In this document: positions 6,971 to 10,584 of the stretch, piece by piece
How the letters are laid out: each line of letters starts with the position of its first letter
How positions within the stretch are numbered: the stretch's first letter is position 1
From: Candidatus Aminicenantota bacterium
GTDB taxonomy: Bacteria; Acidobacteriota; Aminicenantia; UBA2199
Reading direction: 5' to 3'
Assembly: GCA_020355945.1 (NCBI GenBank)
Contig: CP070627.1
Span: 927,947 to 938,530 of the forward strand
Length of the DNA: 10,584 nucleotides
Made by a program: the position numbers and the translations under genes
Notes under the pieces: generated by a model
The model's input: only the letters and a program-made list of their open reading frames with translations
Databases searched by the model: none
What the model was told of the DNA's origin: nothing

Positions 6971-7000
6971 CACAAAGTTACACAAAGGAACACAAAGAAG
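6971..7000. repeat. Three-unit 10-bp tandem repeat, CACAAAG core
   Basis: CACAAAG begins at 6971, 6981 and 6991, an exact 10-base period, with variable three-base tails (TTA, GAA, AAG). It lies in the gap between the acetamidase promoter and the 3' end of the large mosaic gene. Similar CACAAAG arrays are, from memory, common between genes in several bacterial phyla. Confidence 0.75.
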
Positions 7001-7030
7001 AAAAGAAGACATTTTAATGAAAAGTTTTTG

Positions 7031-7096
7031 CAGGGGGGTACAGATGCGTCACGGGGGCAGTTTTTTCAAAAAGCGCCCCCCCTGGCCGCCGGAGGC
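7031..7096. repeat. GC-rich nested hairpin element beyond the mosaic gene
   Basis: An outer inverted repeat pairs CAGGGGGG (7031-7038) with CCCCCCTG (7077-7084). An inner one pairs GGGGGC (7053-7058) with GCCCCC (7075-7080) and continues, after a two-base mismatch, as T5/A5. A near-palindrome GCCGCCGGAGGC (7085-7096) closes the element six bases from the stop codon of the mosaic gene. It could terminate that gene's transcript. It also resembles, from memory, GC-rich terminator-like repeats dispersed in Desulfovibrio-type genomes. Confidence 0.6.
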
Positions 7097-7102
7097 AAAA
7101 AA

Positions 7103-9397
7103 CTATTTCTGGCTGATGTGCCACAGGGAGTTGTCATCTGAGGCAATGGCAAAGACTTCCAACCGGCCATCTTTATTCTGCCCAACGGCAAGGGATTCAA
7201 AGTCTTTACCCGGGGGAGCACCCAGTCCTGCCCATTTGCTCCAGCCATTATTTGGTGAAACTTGCCAGATATGCCACGGGGCAATCACACTGGTAGGGCC
7301 TTTGCCCCTGATGCCAAAGATAAAGACCTCTAAACGCCCATCTTTGTTGGCTGCTGCGTTGATTTGTGAGAGTACTTTTATACCACCGGGAGGATTACCC
7401 ATGATTTTCCAGGGACCCCATGAACCTGAGTTTGGCTGGTTCTGGTACTTATGCCAGAGGTTTCCATCGCTGGCAATGGTGGTCCAGTTCCTTCCGCCAT
7501 CTGATGAGAAAGATATTGTTGTTTTGGTAATTTTGACTCCCCACACCCACCAGGTGATATCATAAGGCACCATCCGGGTAAGATTTTCACCACCATCCGG
7601 AGAATCGATAATCATGTGATCGCCATTGGTGCCACCCCCGGGAATGACCCACCTGAACCCGTTGCACCAGTCATAAGTATACTCTTTGATTTTTTGCGAG
7701 AATGTTACGCCATAAGAATCATAGGTAATCACCAGCTTTTGGCCCGAGTTGGTGATACGGTAGCCAATGGCCGCAACCATGTGGGCTTTGAAAGACCAAA
7801 ATGCCGGTCTGCCGCTGTCCACTTCCTTTTTTACATCCTTCCAGGCCCATTCATTGGATGCAGTTGGAGTAACCGTACCGCTGGAAAATTTATAGTTATC
7901 CACCCTGGCAATACGATCGGTAAGCCCGGTAAATCCCTTTCGCCATGTGCCTGTTTTGGGATCGATGATCACATCGATGATGTCAGGAACATTGTTATGG
8001 ATGGCACCTGACCATTTGCAGTTGGCGTGGGCTCCCGATGGCAAATGACAGTAAGTATGATGTTCAAACCAGTATTTGATGAACCGCCCATACCCTAAAA
8101 ACGTCCCGCTGCCCCTGGCATAGTTATCCCAGAATCCCAGGATGTTGGCTTCAGTGGTGGGCACACACCACCAGGTATGGGGTATGGGGGGGGGTCGTTT
8201 CCAATGCAATATCCTTTTTTCCGTATGGGTTTTGGCAGCATCCTCCGCGGGAGTTCCCACTGGCTGCAACTGTGTCGCTCGTTCCCACGCCTCACTGATT
8301 TTCCTCATGTGCTCGCCGGTCTTGTGAGCAAAGGGTTCAACATCCAGGGCTGCTGCCGGGGTTTTCTTTTCCAGGGAATTTACGTTGAAAACAATGGATT
8401 TCCCATGAGAAACAAATTCAAAGTATTCATCATGGGGATTAAGGAAATAAATCTTATCTAATCTTACTTCGTCACTGTCAAAATGGCGATTGGCCTGTTC
8501 CTGGGCTAAATCTCCCACCAGGAAATAGGGGTGAAGATAATGCGAAACCATGAGGATGGGGAAATTTTTGTCAGTGGCAGATACATATATGTACCCGAAC
8601 TGTTCCCCCATCAGTGCCACTTCGGATTCGTTCTGCCAGCTTCTGACTCCATCAAAGATTTGTTCGTATCCGGGAAATTGCTGCGAACCACGAATGTAAT
8701 GGAAAACATAGGCAAAAACCTTTCCCTCCCGGTCAGCCACCGGGAAGGGAGGTCCCGGGGCGATTTCTTCTCCCCAGGTCTCATGGGCATGAGCATTGGC
8801 AACTTTTTCAAGGTTGTCTAAGGGTACAAGTCCTTCCACATCAATGTTTGCCGTGGGTACAGCCGGGTAGGGGCGCATATCTGGATGTGGAGGTGGTGGA
8901 GGGGGTGCGATTTCGTGGTCTGGTTCCGGACCCGGGCAGTAACGTCGGGCATCTTCCTCACAAACGTAAAATTGACCACCCCTCTCCGCACATTCTGCCT
9001 CGTCGGCAGGAAAAACCTCACCATCCTTGCAGCACCATCCTTCTTCCGGTTCTTCCGGTCCGGGACGTTCCTGGCGGCAGTGTCTCTCGGCTGCTTCACG
9101 TGTCAAAAAGAACTGTCCGTTGCGTTTTCGGCATTCTTCCCTGGTGGCGGGAAAAACCCTGCCATCAAAGCAGCACCAACCTTTTTGGGGCTGCGCAAAT
9201 GTTGGTGAGGGATAAGTGATGGTAATTGTACCTTTTGTTTTGAGTTTGCTTTCGTTGTAAAAGGTTATCTTCCATTCACCGCCTTTTTTCAGGAGTTGTT
9301 GTGTTACCCAAAATTCCAATTTGATGGGGCTGGACCCTTTTTGCTGCTTGTGAACCTTGCCAACAGGGTCTTTAAGTGTCAAAACCCCCGGGAACAC
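7103..9397 (-). CDS. Mosaic secreted-type protein: Cys repeats, C39-like peptidase, lectin-propeller blades
   Basis: 764 residues. Order: beta domain (about 1-65, KLEFWVTQQLLKKGGEWKITF); two cysteine repeats (73-107, 120-154); proline linker (161-178); unknown propeptide-like region (180-395); C39-like papain-fold peptidase (about 398-595) with likely catalytic C411 (WWCVPTTEANILGFW), H539 (KAHMVAAIGY) and D560 (TYDSYG); an Ig-like piece (599-641, ending DGGRNWTTI); then about two PLL/tectonin-like blades marked by NKDGRLEVF at 684 and 741 and by LWH...Q. The domains are extracellular in type, yet no signal peptide is present. The start is doubtful: it is a GTG with AGGGA touching it, and the frame is closed by TAG at 9428-9430. 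The gene therefore looks 5'-truncated, and the propeller is short of its usual blades. It appears more GC-rich than its neighbours by eye. Probable role: secreted carbohydrate-targeted peptidase, or a remnant of one. Confidence 0.75.
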   Translation of the reverse strand: MFPGVLTLKDPVGKVHKQQKGSSPIKLEFWVTQQLLKKGGEWKITFYNESKLKTKGTITITYPSPTFAQPQKGWCCFDGRVFPATREECRKRNGQFFLTREAAERHCRQERPGPEEPEEGWCCKDGEVFPADEAECAERGGQFYVCEEDARRYCPGPEPDHEIAPPPPPPHPDMRPYPAVPTANIDVEGLVPLDNLEKVANAHAHETWGEEIAPGPPFPVADREGKVFAYVFHYIRGSQQFPGYEQIFDGVRSWQNESEVALMGEQFGYIYVSATDKNFPILMVSHYLHPYFLVGDLAQEQANRHFDSDEVRLDKIYFLNPHDEYFEFVSHGKSIVFNVNSLEKKTPAAALDVEPFAHKTGEHMRKISEAWERATQLQPVGTPAEDAAKTHTEKRILHWKRPPPIPHTWWCVPTTEANILGFWDNYARGSGTFLGYGRFIKYWFEHHTYCHLPSGAHANCKWSGAIHNNVPDIIDVIIDPKTGTWRKGFTGLTDRIARVDNYKFSSGTVTPTASNEWAWKDVKKEVDSGRPAFWSFKAHMVAAIGYRITNSGQKLVITYDSYGVTFSQKIKEYTYDWCNGFRWVIPGGGTNGDHMIIDSPDGGENLTRMVPYDITWWVWGVKITKTTISFSSDGGRNWTTIASDGNLWHKYQNQPNSGSWGPWKIMGNPPGGIKVLSQINAAANKDGRLEVFIFGIRGKGPTSVIAPWHIWQVSPNNGWSKWAGLGAPPGKDFESLAVGQNKDGRLEVFAIASDDNSLWHISQK
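8936..9181 (-). repeat. Tandem cysteine-rich protein repeats within the mosaic gene
   Basis: Two copies, 47 residues apart, begin GWCCFDGRVFPATREEC and GWCCKDGEVFPADEAEC. Both have identical cysteine spacing, CC-x12-C-x17-C (C75, C76, C89, C107 and C122, C123, C136, C154); the second has one extra cysteine (C146). Four cysteines per unit fit two disulfides in an extracellular fold. I cannot name the family. Confidence 0.8.
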
Positions 9398-9423
9398 TCC
9401 CTGCCAATTACAAACAAAAGAGG

Positions 9424-9457
9424 TGCCCTACGGGCATATTTGTTAACGCCTTCGGCG
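9424..9457. repeat. Pair of mini-hairpins, REP-like
   Basis: TGCCC-TAC-GGGCA (9424-9436) and CGCC-TTC-GGCG (9447-9457), two perfect short stems with three-base loops, 10 bases apart. They sit 27 bases outside the GTG of the mosaic gene, exactly where its missing 5' part should be. Paired short palindromes between genes are typical of REP-type elements; a second copy is not in this window. Confidence 0.5.
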
Positions 9458-9529
9458 AGAAGTACACAGCAGCGTTTTTAAGTTTCAAAAAGTTGAGAAA
9501 AAAATTTTTGTCTGTAAACACCCGATATT

Positions 9530-9613
9530 AAATCGTTTCGAGACTTGAAAAAGAATATTCTGCCAGAAAATGGCAGGATTTTAATATTAGGTAACCTTTT
9601 TTCTAAACGATTT
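9530..9613. repeat. 84-bp nested inverted repeat containing copy B
   Basis: AAATCGTTT (9530-9538) and AAACGATTT (9605-9613) are perfect 9-base inverted repeats. Inside are CTGCCA-GAAAA-TGGCAG (9560-9576) and flanking AATATT on both sides (9554-9559, 9583-9588). It could be a folded RNA leader, a tiny non-autonomous mobile element, or chance in AT-rich DNA. No flanking target duplication is obvious. The whole gap from 9398 to 9684 contains only this, the mini-hairpins and the promoter. Confidence 0.45.
9560..9596 (+). repeat. 37-bp dispersed repeat, copy B
   Basis: Plus-strand partner of 5773-5809 with four differences. It starts with the stem CTGCCA/TGGCAG (six pairs here, against four in copy A, where the outer pairs are changed) and ends ATTAGGTAACC. 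It lies 39 bases upstream of the -35 box and 88 bases upstream of the ATG at 9685, nearly the same geometry as copy A. Confidence 0.8.
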
Positions 9614-9635
9614 TTTTAAAAAAATGCCTTTTGTA

Positions 9636-9664
9636 TTGAAAATAAACAAGTTTTATTCTATTAT
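9636..9664 (+). promoter_or_regulatory. Sigma-70-like promoter of the DUF5678/protease pair
   Basis: TTGAAA (9636-9641), a 17-base spacer, TATTAT (9659-9664). The leader would be only about 14 bases, containing the ribosome-binding site AGGAAGG at 9673-9679. Confidence 0.55.
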
Positions 9665-9684
9665 TATACACCAGGAAGGTTGAA

Positions 9685-9924
9685 ATGTCCCGTGAAGCTT
9701 TAAAAGAAAATTTAGAGTTTGTTGAGAAAAATAAGGACAAGCTGTTAAAAGAATATTTAAATAAGTATCTCCTGGTTTGGCATAAAGAAGTGGTCGGTTC
9801 TTTTGACACTTATGAAAAAGCCGCAGGGGAGGGCGTCAGAAAATATGGCATCGATGAGGATTTCCTGGTGTACCATTTAGTAGAAACAGAGGCGTTGAAT
9901 TTTGTTTTTAGTGCGGCAATATGA
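9685..9924 (+). CDS. Small DUF5678-like protein
   Basis: 79 residues, no signal peptide, so cytoplasmic. A ribosome-binding site AGGAAGG lies 5 bases before the ATG. The N-terminal half is a charged helix (LEFVEKNKDKLLKEYLNKY), followed by short strands LLVWHKEVVGSFDTYEKAAGEG and a C-terminal strand FLVYHLV. This is the pattern of the DUF5678 family as I remember it: a helix, a tyrosine-lysine turn, then VVGSFDTYEKA. The function of that family is unknown to me. The TGA stop overlaps the next ATG as ATGA, which implies translational coupling with the retropepsin-like gene and suggests the two products act together. Confidence 0.7.
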   Translation: MSREALKENLEFVEKNKDKLLKEYLNKYLLVWHKEVVGSFDTYEKAAGEGVRKYGIDEDFLVYHLVETEALNFVFSAAI

Positions 9925-10229
9925 TTAATAGTTATAGGTACGGGGATCGTAAAAATCTGCATAAAGATGATGAAATTCAAGAACTTGAAGCACCAGCGAA
10001 CGAAATTTTAGAACTAAAAGGTCCCTTTTTACAGGTTACCATAACACATCCGATAAAAATCCAGGAAAAGCTAAAAAGGAAAGGGCTGAAAGTATCCAGT
10101 TTGCATGTGAATGCATTAATTGACACTGGAGCGAGTTTTACCGCTGTTTCGTCAAAAATTGTCGATGAATTAAATTTAGTGCAAACAGGTTACCAAAAAA
10201 TATCATCTGTCCAGGATGAACAAGTGTAA
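9921..10229 (+). CDS. N-terminal fragment of the retropepsin-like protein
   Basis: The 102 codons that are translated if the TAA is obeyed. It keeps the catalytic DTGA loop but loses the GRD strand region. Its start overlaps the preceding gene by four bases and has no clear ribosome-binding site of its own, consistent with coupling. Confidence 0.6.
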   Translation: MINSYRYGDRKNLHKDDEIQELEAPANEILELKGPFLQVTITHPIKIQEKLKRKGLKVSSLHVNALIDTGASFTAVSSKIVDELNLVQTGYQKISSVQDEQV

Positions 10230-10394
10230 CCCGTTTATTATGGATTTATTATTTTCCCCTGGGGAAACGGAAAAGAAATTCCTATTGTAGGTTGTCCTTT
10301 AAAAGAATTTGATTGCCTTATCGGTAGGGATATTTTAAAGCACTGGTATTTTGCTTATAACGGAATAGATGGTTCTATTACCATATGCGATTGA
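9921..10394 (+). pseudogene. Retropepsin-like aspartic protease gene split by in-frame TAA
   Basis: The frame gives 102 residues, a TAA at 10227-10229, then 54 more residues in the same frame ending at TGA 10392-10394. The first part has the catalytic aspartate motif ALIDTGASFTAVSS (D68-T69-G70-A71). The second has PVYYGFIIFPWGNGKEIPIV and the conserved C-terminal LIGRDIL (133-139) that completes the one-domain fold. Together these are the normal size of bacterial retropepsin-like proteins, which work as homodimers with one aspartate from each. Without the second part the fold should fail, so the gene looks inactivated by a one-base change (for example TAT or TAC to TAA). Readthrough or a sequencing error remain possible. 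No signal peptide. The substrate is unknown. Confidence 0.82.
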
Positions 10395-10401
10395 TTTTTA
10401 A

Positions 10402-10424
10402 AAAAGGTGCCTAATACACCTTTT
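10402..10424 (+). terminator. Probable rho-independent terminator of the DUF5678/protease pair
   Basis: AAAAGGTG, seven-base loop, CACCTTTT: an 8-bp perfect stem whose right arm ends in T4, starting 8 bases after the protease-remnant stop. The T-run is short and the stem has only three G-C pairs, so it is of moderate strength. The preceding A-run could make it work in both directions. Confidence 0.6.
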
Positions 10425-10432
10425 CCCAGCTC

Positions 10433-10450
10433 GTACAACCAAAGTTGTAC
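10433..10450. promoter_or_regulatory. Perfect inverted repeat, possible operator or second hairpin
   Basis: GTACAAC, CAAA, GTTGTAC: a 7-bp perfect dyad 8 bases past the terminator and 46 bases before a sigma-70 promoter. The half-site core ACAAC recurs at 10482-10486. It may be an operator for a gene to the right, or a further terminator stem. Confidence 0.4.
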
Positions 10451-10496
10451 AATTTCAACAAAAAATTTTCCACCCAAAAATACAACTTTTGATGTA

Positions 10497-10525
10497 TTGA
10501 CAGCATTGAAAATTAAAATTAAAAT
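10497..10525 (+). promoter_or_regulatory. Sigma-70 promoter facing out of the window
   Basis: Consensus TTGACA (10497-10502), a 17-base spacer and TAAAAT (10520-10525). It should drive a gene that starts beyond 10584. The remaining bases to the edge hold only very short open frames, and I see no convincing start with a ribosome-binding site there. Confidence 0.55.
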
Positions 10526-10584
10526 TTCCTTTAATCAAGATGAAATTGTATGGTTCCTGGTTAATAAGGAATTCAGATAGATAG

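Noticed and set aside
6971..7000. CRISPR-like array
   Set aside because: The repeated unit is only 7 conserved bases with 3-base gaps; there are no spacer-length intervals or cas genes.
7017..7565. 182-codon plus-strand ORF
   Set aside because: It lies antisense to the 3' end of the mosaic gene and its GC-rich repeat; its protein has no recognisable domain, and the minus-strand frame has clear motifs.
8142..9219. Several overlapping plus-strand ORFs of 60 to 123 codons
   Set aside because: All are shadows of the minus-strand mosaic gene, without ribosome-binding sites or domain patterns; they reflect its higher GC content.
9925..10230. Retroelement origin for the aspartic protease
   Set aside because: There is no reverse transcriptase, integrase or gag-like sequence nearby; single retropepsin-like domains are common as ordinary bacterial genes.
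10507..10580. Short open frame (about 24 codons, starting at a TTG) at the right edge
   Set aside because: It overlaps the predicted -10 box, has no ribosome-binding site and ends at a TAG inside the window.

Overview
The window is bacterial chromosomal DNA, moderately AT-rich, with a housekeeping end (fmt-rsmB, plus strand), a long run of minus-strand accessory genes for secreted proteins, lipoproteins and an oxidoreductase, and a short plus-strand pair at the right end. No tRNA, rRNA, CRISPR array or transposase is visible. Several proteins carry Sec or lipoprotein signals, which fits a Gram-negative-type envelope. The extracellular C-terminal module of the interrupted FG-GAP protein resembles secreted proteins that I remember from uncultivated Acidobacteriota/Aminicenantes-like and deltaproteobacterial genomes. 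That placement is from memory and is tentative.

Layout from left to right. (1) The 3' part of fmt (Met-tRNA formyltransferase) is followed with no gap by rsmB (16S rRNA m5C methyltransferase). (2) A 7-bp tandem repeat separates rsmB from a convergent small lipoprotein gene, which has a sigma-54-like promoter. (3) A secreted FG-GAP/VCBS-repeat protein gene (2394-4369, minus) is interrupted by an in-frame TAA and a 1-base deletion, so it now reads as three pieces. (4) An old-yellow-enzyme-family flavin oxidoreductase (4599-5678, minus) and a lipoprotein acetamidase/formamidase (5856-6884, minus) follow, each with its own sigma-70-like promoter. (5) A more GC-rich gene of 764 codons (7103-9397, minus) encodes a mosaic protein: beta domain, two CC-type cysteine repeats, proline linker, propeptide-like region, C39-like cysteine peptidase, Ig-like piece, and about two lectin-propeller blades. 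It lacks a convincing start and signal peptide, and its propeller is short; hairpin-rich repeats lie just beyond both ends. (6) At the right end a DUF5678-like small protein overlaps by 4 bp a retropepsin-like aspartic protease gene that is split by an in-frame TAA.

The observation most worth following is a 37-bp sequence present twice, in opposite orientations (5773-5809 minus, 9560-9596 plus; 33 of 37 identical). Each copy lies 35-39 bp upstream of a TTGAAA-17-TATTAW promoter and about 90 bp upstream of a start codon, so the two unrelated genes (the flavin oxidoreductase and the DUF5678/protease pair) may share an upstream control or RNA element. The window is also rich in small intergenic repeats (7-bp and 10-bp tandem units, paired mini-hairpins, a large GC-rich hairpin) and contains two genes broken by in-frame TAA codons. 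This suggests an accessory region undergoing decay and rearrangement rather than one clearly recognisable new system.
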